Notes: generated by a model from the letters alone, not told the origin. Shown: positions 1 through 6,469, counted from the stretch's first letter. The stretch: DNA of 7,926 nucleotides from Candidatus Poseidoniales archaeon (GCA_028821815.1 JAPKEY010000066.1:1-7926); one strand, 5' to 3'. Program-made: numbers and translations.

Positions 1-98
1 TAATGAGATAGTACACCCGTTTCAAAGGGCATTTGATTTTGCCCTACACTCAAATCAGCTTCAGAATCAACAGCATTTCCAGGGGGTAGATTAAACAT
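1..98 (-). CDS. Start of an unrecognised protein, cut by the left edge
   Basis: An open frame begins with ATG at 98-96 and stays open for 32 codons to the window edge. The protein begins MFNLPPGNAVDSEADL and ends at the edge with ETGVLSH. The last two visible bases are TA, so the next codon is either Tyr or a stop and the full length is unknown. A good ribosome binding site (GAGGTG) lies five bases upstream, and the start follows the stop of the Roadblock-like gene by two bases. The two are therefore very probably co-transcribed and translationally coupled. The visible residues are polar and acidic with no signal peptide or known motif, so I assign no function. The existence of a start here is well supported, but whether the product is a tiny peptide or a larger protein cannot be seen. 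Confidence 0.6.
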   Translation of the reverse strand, partial: MFNLPPGNAVDSEADLSVGQNQMPFETGVLSH

Positions 99-100
99 TT

Positions 101-406
101 TCACACCTCAAGTAGATCTTCGATAACAGGCCTTAACGTCCGAGCCGCGTGACTCAATCGGCCAACGGGCAACACATCACTTGCAAGCCAAAGACTGGAA
201 CCGCCTCGGATAGCGGTTGCTACCGTCGTAGCCTCACCCTCAAACCACATCTCTTCGATACGGCCCATTTTGAGAGTTGTAGCCATTTTCATGGCTTGGT
301 GAAAAAGAGTGATGTTTCCTTTTCCTCCGCCACCCACAATATCCCCTTCACCAGTCAATAAGCAAGCCTCGACATTATCGAGATTTGTAAGCAAACGAGT
401 CAACAT
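101..406 (-). CDS. Roadblock/LC7-like small protein
   Basis: A protein of about 101 residues with the general pattern of Roadblock/LC7 domains: an N-terminal helix (LTRLLTNLDNVEA), a strand with a small-residue turn (CLLTGEGDIVGGGGKGN), a long helix (HQAMKMATTLKM), two further strands (EEMWFEGEATTVATAI and SSLWLASDV), and a C-terminal helix (LSHAARTLRPVIEDLLEV). Roadblock proteins usually form dimers that act with Ras-like small GTPases, for example in motility or cell polarity, but no GTPase is visible here. The family call is by pattern only. I chose ATG at 406 over an in-frame TTG at 418 because GAGGA lies five bases before the ATG and would be overrun by the TTG start. The downstream gene begins two bases after the stop, indicating an operon. 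The alternative is an unrelated small alpha/beta protein. Confidence 0.6.
   Translation of the reverse strand: MLTRLLTNLDNVEACLLTGEGDIVGGGGKGNITLFHQAMKMATTLKMGRIEEMWFEGEATTVATAIRGGSSLWLASDVLPVGRLSHAARTLRPVIEDLLEV
104..109 (-). promoter_or_regulatory. Ribosome binding site of the left-edge gene
   Basis: On the minus strand GAGGTG sits five bases before the ATG at 98. It lies in the last codons of the upstream Roadblock-like gene. The same GAGGTG-plus-five-bases arrangement precedes the surface protein gene at 4218, which supports both starts. Confidence 0.65.
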
Positions 407-411
407 GGGCG

Positions 412-416
412 TCCTC
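412..416 (-). promoter_or_regulatory. Ribosome binding site deciding the Roadblock-like start
   Basis: GAGGA on the minus strand lies five bases upstream of the ATG at 406. It overlaps the alternative TTG start at 418, so it favours the shorter, 101-residue form. Confidence 0.5.
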
Positions 417-461
417 AAAAACCATCGAGGTCGAATTCGACTTCAAGAACTTGCCCCATAC

Positions 462-479
462 CGGCCCCTAGGGGGGCCG
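462..479. repeat. GC-rich hairpin in the divergent intergenic region
   Basis: The arms CGGCCCC (462-468) and GGGGCCG (473-479) are perfect inverted repeats of seven bases around a four-base TAGG loop. An alternative register gives the perfect 10-base palindrome CCCCTAGGGG (465-474). It stands out in an otherwise AT-leaning intergenic region. It is not followed by a T-run on either strand, so it does not look like an intrinsic terminator. It would lie in the untranslated leader of the Roadblock-like gene if that gene's promoter lies further upstream. It could be a leader RNA structure or a protein-binding site. Confidence 0.5.
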
Positions 480-533
480 TTTGGAGGGTAAAATTGATTC
501 GCCAACTGAAAAATGGTGATATTGGGGCTATTT

Positions 534-581
534 ACCCGTTTTTATGCCGGTAATTGGTTTGAAAAAATGACCGTAACGGGT
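534..581. repeat. Spaced inverted repeat ACCCGTT / AACGGGT
   Basis: ACCCGTT at 534-540 is the exact reverse complement of AACGGGT at 575-581, with 34 bases between. A run of T (539-543) follows the left arm and A-runs precede the right arm. On the minus strand, ATAAAAA (545-539) and GGTAAATAG (536-528) are possible TATA-like elements for the Roadblock-like gene, but neither is convincing. A seven-base match at this spacing may be chance. Confidence 0.25.
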
Positions 582-601
582 GCGAATCATTACCCTGAAG
601 A

Positions 602-633
602 TTTCAATTGAAAGTTTTAAAATTCAATTGAAT
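602..633. promoter_or_regulatory. Two 12-bp palindromes flanking a TATA-like sequence: candidate operator and promoter
   Basis: TTTCAATTGAAA (602-613) and ATTCAATTGAAT (622-633) are both perfect 12-base palindromes. They share the core TTCAATTGAA and have centres exactly 20 bases apart, about two helical turns. Between them lies GTTTTAAA (614-621), and TTTTAAAA at 615-622 is itself palindromic and TATA-like. Dimeric archaeal regulators commonly bind such sites around the TATA box and block assembly of TBP and TFB. The sequence lies 54-85 bases before the ncs6 start. A second AT-rich candidate, TTATTTAAC (641-649), is closer to the gene. The palindromes are observed; the operator role is inferred. 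Confidence 0.5.
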
Positions 634-686
634 AATTCAGTTATTTAACAGGGTCGATTTGAAGGGATAAACCCCTTCCCCGTCTT

Positions 687-1703
687 GTGTCAGTATCTCT
701 GAACGTGCAGTCTTGCAGTCGATGTAGCCATCCTGCTGTTCTTCATCAGATCTACAGTGGCCAACATCTTTGCCAATTGCATTTGGCCAAATCGATTCGA
801 AAACGTGTTTCAAAGACCTTGAGAGAACAACTCAACCTCCCATCTGATGCACGTGATGAAAATGGAGAGGCATCAGTCATTTTAGTCTGTATTTCCGGTG
901 GAAAGGATTCTGCAGTATTACTCGATATGCTAGTGAGAATCATCGGTTCGCGTCGAGATATTGAACTGATTTGCGGGTGCGTGGATGAAGGAATTGAGGG
1001 ATATCGTTCCCCCTCAATGAAATGTGCGAAGGAATTAGCTGATTCTCACAATTTACGCTTTGAAACAATCGCCTATCCAGATTTGGGATATGAGCGGATG
1101 GATGCTGTGGTCAAATCGATGCCGTTGATGGCTGGAAATCACAAAGAAGCCAGAGGCATGAAACCTTGTTCGTATTGTGGTGTGTTTAGGCGGCAGGGTC
1201 TCAATGCACTGGCCGAACGCGTTGGGGCAAGATGGATGGCACTTGGTCACAATCTAGACGATACTGCACAATCTGTCCTCATGAACTTGGGCAAAGGGGA
1301 AATGGAGAGAATCATTCGCTTGGCCCCTCACACATCTATGCCATTGGATGGGCTTGCCCCCCGTATTGTACCACTTCGATGGATTCCTGAACGTGAAATT
1401 CACGCCTATGCGATTGGTGCGGAGTTGCCCATTCACCACGATGATTGCCCTCATGCACCGGGCGCACTTCGACAAAAACACAGAGCCTATATCGCCGAGA
1501 TGGAGGCTGCCAATCCAGGAACCATGCACGGCCTAGTACATTCGATGGATGCCATTCGAGATTTGTGGTTCTCTTCTGAAAATCCACCCGAATCGTGGAA
1601 ATCAGGTCGAGCAACTGAATGTGAGGAGTGTGGTTCTCCATCAAGCCAATCGATTTGCCAGGCTTGCACGTTCAAGACTTGGTTATCTGAAATCTCTGGA
1701 TGA
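687..1703 (+). CDS. ncs6: TtuA/Ncs6-family tRNA 2-thiolation enzyme
   Basis: A 338-residue PP-loop ATPase of the TtuA/Ncs6 (archaeal NcsA) family, which adenylates a tRNA uridine and replaces its C2 oxygen with sulfur. The layout fits the family: an N-terminal zinc finger with Cys10, Cys13, Cys29 and His32; the ATP-pyrophosphatase P-loop SGGKDS at 70-75; Cys161 and Cys164 (PCSYCGVFRR) with Cys254 (HHDDCPH) as probable iron-sulfur cluster ligands; GHNLDDTAQ at 187-195; and a C-terminal zinc finger of Cys312, Cys315, Cys324 and Cys327. All expected cysteines are present. Whether it modifies U34 (Ncs6) or U54 (TtuA) cannot be told from motifs alone. The start is GTG at 687: an in-frame TGA lies at 660-662 with no other start between, and there is no clear ribosome binding site. 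GTG at 705 is a weaker alternative that would leave only two residues before the first finger Cys. It converges with pyrI. No ubiquitin-like sulfur carrier is encoded in the window. Confidence 0.9.
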   Translation: MSVSLNVQSCSRCSHPAVLHQIYSGQHLCQLHLAKSIRKRVSKTLREQLNLPSDARDENGEASVILVCISGGKDSAVLLDMLVRIIGSRRDIELICGCVDEGIEGYRSPSMKCAKELADSHNLRFETIAYPDLGYERMDAVVKSMPLMAGNHKEARGMKPCSYCGVFRRQGLNALAERVGARWMALGHNLDDTAQSVLMNLGKGEMERIIRLAPHTSMPLDGLAPRIVPLRWIPEREIHAYAIGAELPIHHDDCPHAPGALRQKHRAYIAEMEAANPGTMHGLVHSMDAIRDLWFSSENPPESWKSGRATECEECGSPSSQSICQACTFKTWLSEISG

Positions 1704-1707
1704 GAAT

Positions 1708-2184
1708 TTAAAGTAAATTGTCGATGAGTTCATCCATGTCCTGTGGGCGGCCACAATAGCGGCAGCGCAATTCAATGGGGTCGCCACTTACAACCGTCAA
1801 ACGGTGATCCTGTGGTTCTCGTGGATTGATTGTAATGCAATTTGAGAATGTGCAACTGGCGATATTCACGAGTTCAGAGCCAATACTTACTTCGCGTTTC
1901 TCCGCAACTGAATATGAACGAATGATGGCAACACTAGCTTTGGGTGCAATGAGTGCGAGGCGGTCGAGTTCATCTTGGGTAAGTTCACGATCTTCAACTT
2001 TGATGATATCCTTACGCCCATGCTTGGAAGATGGGACATTCATCACCAGACTAATCGGTGAAGATCTATCTCCAGAAATACCCAGCATTCGTAGGACTGC
2101 AAGTGCAGCACCAGCAGGAACATGATCGATTACTGTTCCATTGTTGATTGCGGTAACGCGGCGCATTTCACCAGTTGACATCAT
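1708..2184 (-). CDS. pyrI: Aspartate carbamoyltransferase regulatory chain PyrI
   Basis: A 158-residue regulatory subunit of aspartate carbamoyltransferase, close to the usual length of about 150. It binds nucleotide effectors and joins catalytic trimers into the allosteric holoenzyme. The N-terminal allosteric domain has the typical beginning RRVTAINNGTVIDHVPAG, then LRMLGI, and KDIIKVEDRELTQDE in the middle. The C-terminal zinc domain carries Cys111, Cys116, Cys141 and Cys144 in the expected pattern (CTFSNCI and CRYCG), which contacts the catalytic chain. The gene starts within the stop of pyrB (ATGA, 4-bp overlap) and has AGGAG seven bases before the ATG, indicating translational coupling and balanced production of both chains. 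A second ATG follows at once, so the start could be one codon later. The stop lies only four bases from the stop of the convergent ncs6 gene. Confidence 0.96.
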   Translation of the reverse strand: MMSTGEMRRVTAINNGTVIDHVPAGAALAVLRMLGISGDRSSPISLVMNVPSSKHGRKDIIKVEDRELTQDELDRLALIAPKASVAIIRSYSVAEKREVSIGSELVNIASCTFSNCITINPREPQDHRLTVVSGDPIELRCRYCGRPQDMDELIDNLL

Positions 2185-3116
2185 GAATCAACTCCTGGCA
2201 CGGCAACACCGAGTAGGCGACACATGAGTGCCATTCTAGCAACCACTCCGTGGAATGCTTGCTCAAAGTAACGGGCATGTCGAGTATCATCTACATCAGG
2301 AGAAATCTCATTCACTCTCGGGAGTGGATGCATAACAATCATCTCGCCTTTTGCTCCTACAAGATCGGCTGCGGTTAATTTGTAGATACCTGCAACCTTT
2401 GCATATTCATCCTCATCTGGAAAACGCTCTTTCTGAATGCGAGTCATGTAGATTATATCTGCATCCGGAACAGCTCCATAGAGGTCTTCAGTTTCGATTA
2501 TATTGGCGCCTTGTTTGATCAAATCAGAGACAATTTCAGTCGGCATTGCCAATTGAGAGGGTGAGATGAATATCAAATTACAGTCAAACCTTGCCAGTGC
2601 GTGCGATAGACTGTGCACCGTTCGCCCATATCTCAAATCACCAACGAGGGCTACGGTGAGCCCATCTAGCCGGCCATGTGCTTGTCGAATGGTGAATAAA
2701 TCAAGCAATGTTTGTGTTGGATGGTGTCCGGCACCGTCCCCGCCATTCATGATTGGGATGGCGCAGGCATCTGCTGCATATTGTGCAGCCCCTTGACGTG
2801 GATGTCGCAAAGATGCGATGTCGCAATAACCGTCGACCATTCGCATTGTATCGTACAAGGTCTCACCTTTGACCGCTGACGATGAATTGACATCTCCGAG
2901 GTTGACAACACCACCACCCAATCGCTTCATTGCGGCCTCAAACGACATTCGAGTTCGAGTGCTTGGCTCAAAAAACATGTTCGCCAATAACTTGCCTTCA
3001 AGGAGTGGAAGATACTCAGAACCGTGTGCTACTGGTAGCAGACGTTCTGCATCGTCGAGGAGTGAAATAATCTCTTCATTTGTCAGGTCATCCATGGTGA
3101 TGAGGTCGTCGTCCAT
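2181..3116 (-). CDS. pyrB: Aspartate carbamoyltransferase catalytic chain PyrB
   Basis: A 311-residue catalytic subunit that joins carbamoyl phosphate and L-aspartate to give N-carbamoyl-aspartate, the second step of de novo pyrimidine synthesis. Length and motifs match the family: carbamoyl phosphate loop FFEPSTRTR (48-56, with Ser52-Thr53-Arg54-Thr55), the Ser80 and Lys83 loop (NSSSAVKGE), Arg104 (LRHP), HPTQTLLDL with His132 and Gln135, GDLRYGRTVHSL at 159-170, the aspartate-binding MTRIQKERF (224-232), and HPLPRVNE at 263-270. All expected active-site residues are visible, so the enzyme should be active. It is followed by pyrI with a 4-bp overlap, forming the usual archaeal pyrBI pair. 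The ATG at 3116 is preceded closely by GGGTAGG. No other pyrimidine genes are in the window. It is divergent from the sugar kinase gene and may share regulatory sequence with it. Confidence 0.97.
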   Translation of the reverse strand: MDDDLITMDDLTNEEIISLLDDAERLLPVAHGSEYLPLLEGKLLANMFFEPSTRTRMSFEAAMKRLGGGVVNLGDVNSSSAVKGETLYDTMRMVDGYCDIASLRHPRQGAAQYAADACAIPIMNGGDGAGHHPTQTLLDLFTIRQAHGRLDGLTVALVGDLRYGRTVHSLSHALARFDCNLIFISPSQLAMPTEIVSDLIKQGANIIETEDLYGAVPDADIIYMTRIQKERFPDEDEYAKVAGIYKLTAADLVGAKGEMIVMHPLPRVNEISPDVDDTRHARYFEQAFHGVVARMALMCRLLGVAVPGVDS

Positions 3117-3236
3117 CCTACCCGCCGGAACCCTTCGGTCGCCTCCCGGACTTATTCATTGGGGTGCATAAACATGGTCGATTCCAAGGAATCGGAAGCC
3201 GAGGGCTTGAAGGGGGATTGCTAGGTCCGCGAATCG
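3117..3236. promoter_or_regulatory. Divergent promoter region of pyrBI and the sugar kinase, with an inverted repeat
   Basis: A 120-bp gap between divergent starts must hold the promoters of both transcription units. GCATAAAC at 3167-3174 is the best TATA-like sequence; read on the minus strand it gives GTTTATGC. Next to it, CGATTCCAAGGAATCG (3179-3194) is an inverted repeat with seven-base arms and a two-base centre, a good size for a dimeric regulator. The rest has no conserved feature I recognise. For the kinase, AGGT at 3223-3226 and a G-rich AGGGGGA around 3211-3217 are possible but poorly placed ribosome binding sites. The inverted repeat is observed; its role and the promoter positions are inferred. 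Confidence 0.45.
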
Positions 3237-4208
3237 ATGATTATCAGTCGGACCCCAGTTCGTGTCTCGTTCTGTGGTGGTGGAACCGATCTTCCAGCCT
3301 ACTACAAAGGCAGTGAAAATGGTGGTCTTGTAACCTCAATGGCACTGGCTAAACATATCCATGTCACCGTTAACAAGCGCTTTGATGACAGTATCCGAGT
3401 CGGCTATTCTCAAACTGAAATCGTTGATGATTTCGAAGACTTGGAGCATGAATTGGTCCGAGAAGCCATGCGGTTGACCGGTGTTACCAGTGGTGTGGAA
3501 ATTACGACAATTGCTGATATTCCTTCACGCGGAACTGGTCTCGGTTCATCTTCTGCATTGACTGTCGGGTTACTGAATGCCTTGCATGTCTATGCTGGTC
3601 GATGCCCAGGTGCTGGACAATTAGCCGAAGAAGCTTGCCGCATCGAAATTGACATTCTTGGACAGCCGATTGGCAGACAGGATCAATATGCAGCCGCATT
3701 TGGGGGATCTAATCAGATTGCCTTCCTCACAGATGACTCTGTGATTGTCACACCAATCCAAATCAATCCTGATGCGTTGGAATCAAATTACTTCCTCGTA
3801 TACACTGGAATCACGCGGAAAGCGACTGACATTTTGGCCAAGCAGTCTGCTTCGAGTGATAAGAAGCGGTCTGAACTTGATGCTCTGCGGCAACAAGCGG
3901 TGCAGGTGCGAGAAGCCCTAGAATCAAACAATCATGCAGCTGTTGGAAAATTATTGGATGCATCGTGGAAAATCAAGCGCACTTTGGTGGATGGGATTAC
4001 GGGTTCAGACCTTGATGACCTGTATGCCAGCGTTATGCAAGTGGGTGCAACCGGGGGCAAATTGTTGGGTGCTGGCGGAGGAGGTTTTTTCCTGTTCCAA
4101 GGCCCTATGGAAATCCGTTCTCAAGTCAAAAATACGCACAAAGTGATTCCTCTCATCATGGATTCTGCAGGCTCGACAATCATCTTTGATGATGGTTCAC
4201 GTCTTTGA
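3237..4208 (+). CDS. GHMP sugar kinase, heptose-7-phosphate kinase (HddA)-like
   Basis: A 323-residue GHMP-superfamily kinase of the type annotated as D-glycero-alpha-D-manno-heptose-7-phosphate 1-kinase or L-fucose kinase, which makes sugar-1-phosphates for nucleotide-sugar synthesis. Motif 1 is PVRVSFCGGGTDLP (7-20). The ATP-binding motif 2 is PSRGTGLGSSSA (96-107). EIDILGQPIGRQDQYAAAFGG (137-157) holds the probable catalytic Asp149. Motif 3 is KLLGAGGGGFF (275-285). The start ATG at 3237 places motif 1 directly at the N terminus, as is normal for this family. The protein is complete with no missing motif, and is predicted to be soluble and cytoplasmic. The exact sugar cannot be told from sequence. 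The next gene begins nine bases after the stop and encodes a sequon-rich surface protein, which suggests a role in surface glycan precursor supply. Mevalonate or galactokinase function is less likely because of the GGGTDLP motif. Confidence 0.85.
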   Translation: MIISRTPVRVSFCGGGTDLPAYYKGSENGGLVTSMALAKHIHVTVNKRFDDSIRVGYSQTEIVDDFEDLEHELVREAMRLTGVTSGVEITTIADIPSRGTGLGSSSALTVGLLNALHVYAGRCPGAGQLAEEACRIEIDILGQPIGRQDQYAAAFGGSNQIAFLTDDSVIVTPIQINPDALESNYFLVYTGITRKATDILAKQSASSDKKRSELDALRQQAVQVREALESNNHAAVGKLLDASWKIKRTLVDGITGSDLDDLYASVMQVGATGGKLLGAGGGGFFLFQGPMEIRSQVKNTHKVIPLIMDSAGSTIIFDDGSRL

Positions 4209-4212
4209 GGTG
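4207..4212 (+). promoter_or_regulatory. Ribosome binding site of the surface protein gene
   Basis: GAGGTG overlaps the last bases of the kinase stop codon and lies five bases before the ATG at 4218. This supports the chosen start and coupled expression of the two genes. Confidence 0.65.
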
Positions 4213-4217
4213 CTCAA

Positions 4218-6425
4218 ATGCGAAAAGCGGTTCTCCTCGTCGTGATTCTACTATTATCGCCATTGTCGAGTGTAAATGCAGAGGGTGGGACCATCCACCT
4301 GTGGAGCGAACAAGCACCCGGTTCAGTTCTGCTATGGGATGATTCTGGAAATTTAACTTATGTGAACCCAAATCAGCCACTTGATTTGGAACTCCCTGAA
4401 GGGAATTGGACGATGGTTCGGCTCATCGATGGTATTCCACAGGCAGTAGACCTAACTTTCAGTGGTGATACCAATGCAACCGATTTCCTAAATCAAACCA
4501 TTGAATCGCCTCTTGCAATTACAGGAAGTTCCCATCTCGATATACTCGGACCCATTCAAAGATCGATGCAATTGAATGCAACATGGTCCTCATCAATTTC
4601 AATCCCAAACACACTAGGACACCCTAATTTATCCGATGCCCATCTTGGAATCAATCACCAAATTACCCATGACTTTGGGGGAAATTCCACCCTCTTGTTT
4701 GAATGGATTTCTACACAAACAGAAATTGGATGTTGCGCTTATGATAAAGTTGACATGGTCGGTGATGCAAATATCACAGCATTTGCCAATAATCAGACAT
4801 GGGGTTGGTCTTCTGATGCGAATTTGACTGGTCAAAGTGATGGACGTTCTACTCGTCTTCTTTGGATTCCGATAACGGGTGGACTTTCAGATAGCACTGA
4901 TTTACGGGTTACCCTTCCTAATCCACATGAAATCCGGTATTCTCCTCAAAGTGCACACATTAGTGGACTTCCTGACGATTTCGTAATTCACCGTGGAAAT
5001 ATATCTGTCACAGGTAATGCAACCATTGCGCTCGGTACAAATGTCGGCCCCATTGTGGGATTCCATGCGAACGATAGACAACTTCCTTGGCTTCCGTTTG
5101 GTCAACTTTCACAAATTGTTTCAGATTGCACGGACTCATCGATTGTTGAACCGGAAAATCGCTTTATTCTAAGAGATGGGAACACAACCCTACTCGATGA
5201 GCTGTCATCAAACCTTACTATCGATGCAATGTTCCTCAGTTTGTCCCCTAGCACATGGCTGAACCTCACACTGGAATGTACTGACCCACAGGGATTGATG
5301 ACCAATGAATCGATGGAGATTTACATCGATGGTGTGCAACCCACTCGCACATTGCAAATGCAGTATTTGCATCCAGATGATTCCACTCCAGGTGATGTCG
5401 ATTATGGCAATGGAACGATTTCAATCCCTTCAGGAGCGGTGCTTTCCGGTGCGATTCAAGCAGGAGATGATTCAGCTCCCCCTGTCGATATTGAATGGAC
5501 CAGTAACAAGAGCAGCGGTTGGATTCATCTGGGGATTGGAAATCATGCATGGAATGATATTTTTGTGCAAGGACCTCACGTCAATGGTCAGCATTTGAGC
5601 ATCGAAGATCGCCATCAAACAAAGCCACTTACGGTTTACAGTTTACAACTAAATCTCACCGATGTGGCGGGGAATGTTCTGACTCAACATTGGGATGTGA
5701 CCGTGACGGACCGCACGAACCCAACACCACGGCCCGCTCTCAGTATCGATGGGAATTACTACGGTGATCTGAATCATCCAGTTGAAGGAGGTTCGTCCAT
5801 CGAGGTCAATATGAGTGAATCATGGGATGATATCGATGCAATCGACCAACTCACCTGGACTGTGGAATTGAATAATGAGACTCTTGAAATTGGTACATCA
5901 TGGGTTGATATTCAATCATTTACACTCCCTGAATTGACAGCCGGTCGGCACACCTTGGTGGTCAATGCGACCGATTCTTCAGGCAATACAGGCACTCATT
6001 CAATGATGTTCGTCGTTGAGCCACCGATTGAAGCATTGTATCGAATTACAAACGTCGTTAAAATTGGAGATGGAGGACCCGGTGACCCTGGTGCATTGGA
6101 TGTTACTTTGGAGAACGATGGTCAAGGTGAATCTTATTTTCGATTGTGCTATCTAACAGATTGCACAACGGGATTGCTGGGTGTTGAAGCCAGTGTCGAT
6201 GGACCTGGTGAAATGACGCATCGCATTCCTGTGACAGAATGGGCATCTGGTGAAGTCATCGTTCGAATCGAGTTTACAGATAATTCAACCACTGAACATC
6301 ATAGTGGATTGCATATTAATTCAGAGATGACCCCCTTGATGTGGATTCTACTCGCCCTTCCCCCACTTGCTGGTTTGGTGGCTCTGTGGCGCCTAAAGCG
6401 CGAACCTGAAGATGAGAACTCATGA
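4218..6425 (+). CDS. Secreted, C-terminally anchored surface protein with Ig-like modules
   Basis: A 735-residue protein of no recognised specific family. Residues 1-21 form a signal peptide (MRK, then a hydrophobic stretch), with probable cleavage after VNA. Residues 706-724 form a membrane anchor followed by a short charged tail RLKREPEDENS, so almost the whole protein lies outside the cell. The exterior is rich in Thr, Ser, Asn, Asp and Gly, with about 23 N-glycosylation sequons (NxS/T). At least three stretches end in the Ig/cadherin-like pattern aspartate-x-x-Gly-(Asn) followed by beta strands: around Asp356, Asp482 (DVAGN) and Asp586 (DSSGN). A CARDB-like segment spans roughly 605-700. 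Only six cysteines occur, pairwise: 172/173 adjacent, 304 and 354, and 644 and 649. It follows the sugar kinase by nine bases. It could be an adhesin, an S-layer-associated protein or a sensor ectodomain; no catalytic motif was seen. Confidence 0.8.
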   Translation: MRKAVLLVVILLLSPLSSVNAEGGTIHLWSEQAPGSVLLWDDSGNLTYVNPNQPLDLELPEGNWTMVRLIDGIPQAVDLTFSGDTNATDFLNQTIESPLAITGSSHLDILGPIQRSMQLNATWSSSISIPNTLGHPNLSDAHLGINHQITHDFGGNSTLLFEWISTQTEIGCCAYDKVDMVGDANITAFANNQTWGWSSDANLTGQSDGRSTRLLWIPITGGLSDSTDLRVTLPNPHEIRYSPQSAHISGLPDDFVIHRGNISVTGNATIALGTNVGPIVGFHANDRQLPWLPFGQLSQIVSDCTDSSIVEPENRFILRDGNTTLLDELSSNLTIDAMFLSLSPSTWLNLTLECTDPQGLMTNESMEIYIDGVQPTRTLQMQYLHPDDSTPGDVDYGNGTISIPSGAVLSGAIQAGDDSAPPVDIEWTSNKSSGWIHLGIGNHAWNDIFVQGPHVNGQHLSIEDRHQTKPLTVYSLQLNLTDVAGNVLTQHWDVTVTDRTNPTPRPALSIDGNYYGDLNHPVEGGSSIEVNMSESWDDIDAIDQLTWTVELNNETLEIGTSWVDIQSFTLPELTAGRHTLVVNATDSSGNTGTHSMMFVVEPPIEALYRITNVVKIGDGGPGDPGALDVTLENDGQGESYFRLCYLTDCTTGLLGVEASVDGPGEMTHRIPVTEWASGEVIVRIEFTDNSTTEHHSGLHINSEMTPLMWILLALPPLAGLVALWRLKREPEDENS

Positions 6426-6452
6426 CGGGGTACCTATCTTAGAGGTGGGATG

Positions 6453-6469
6453 CATCGCCGTAGGCGATG
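6453..6469 (+). promoter_or_regulatory. Perfect hairpin enclosing the start codon of the next gene
   Basis: CATCGCC (6453-6459) and GGCGATG (6463-6469) pair perfectly around a three-base GTA loop, and the right arm ends in the ATG start codon at 6467. The only good Shine-Dalgarno-like sequence, GAGGTGGG (6442-6449), lies 17 bases upstream, just before the hairpin. Folding would mask the start codon, so this may limit or regulate translation. The pairing is seen directly; the function is inference. Confidence 0.45.

Noticed and set aside
462..485. GC-rich hairpin as an intrinsic terminator
   Set aside because: No run of T follows it on either strand, and it lies upstream of the genes on both sides rather than at a gene end.
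562..600. Possible C/D box small RNA (ATGACC followed by CTGA)
   Set aside because: The C-box match is poor, there are no convincing C' and D' boxes, and no terminal stem was seen.
1336..1644. A 102-residue open frame on the minus strand inside ncs6
   Set aside because: It lies fully inside a gene with all catalytic motifs intact, has no family pattern and is best explained as a shadow frame.
4218..6425. Surface protein as a protease or glycoside hydrolase
   Set aside because: No catalytic motif such as GTSMA, HExxH or a recognisable hydrolase signature was found; the visible parts are beta-rich binding-type modules.
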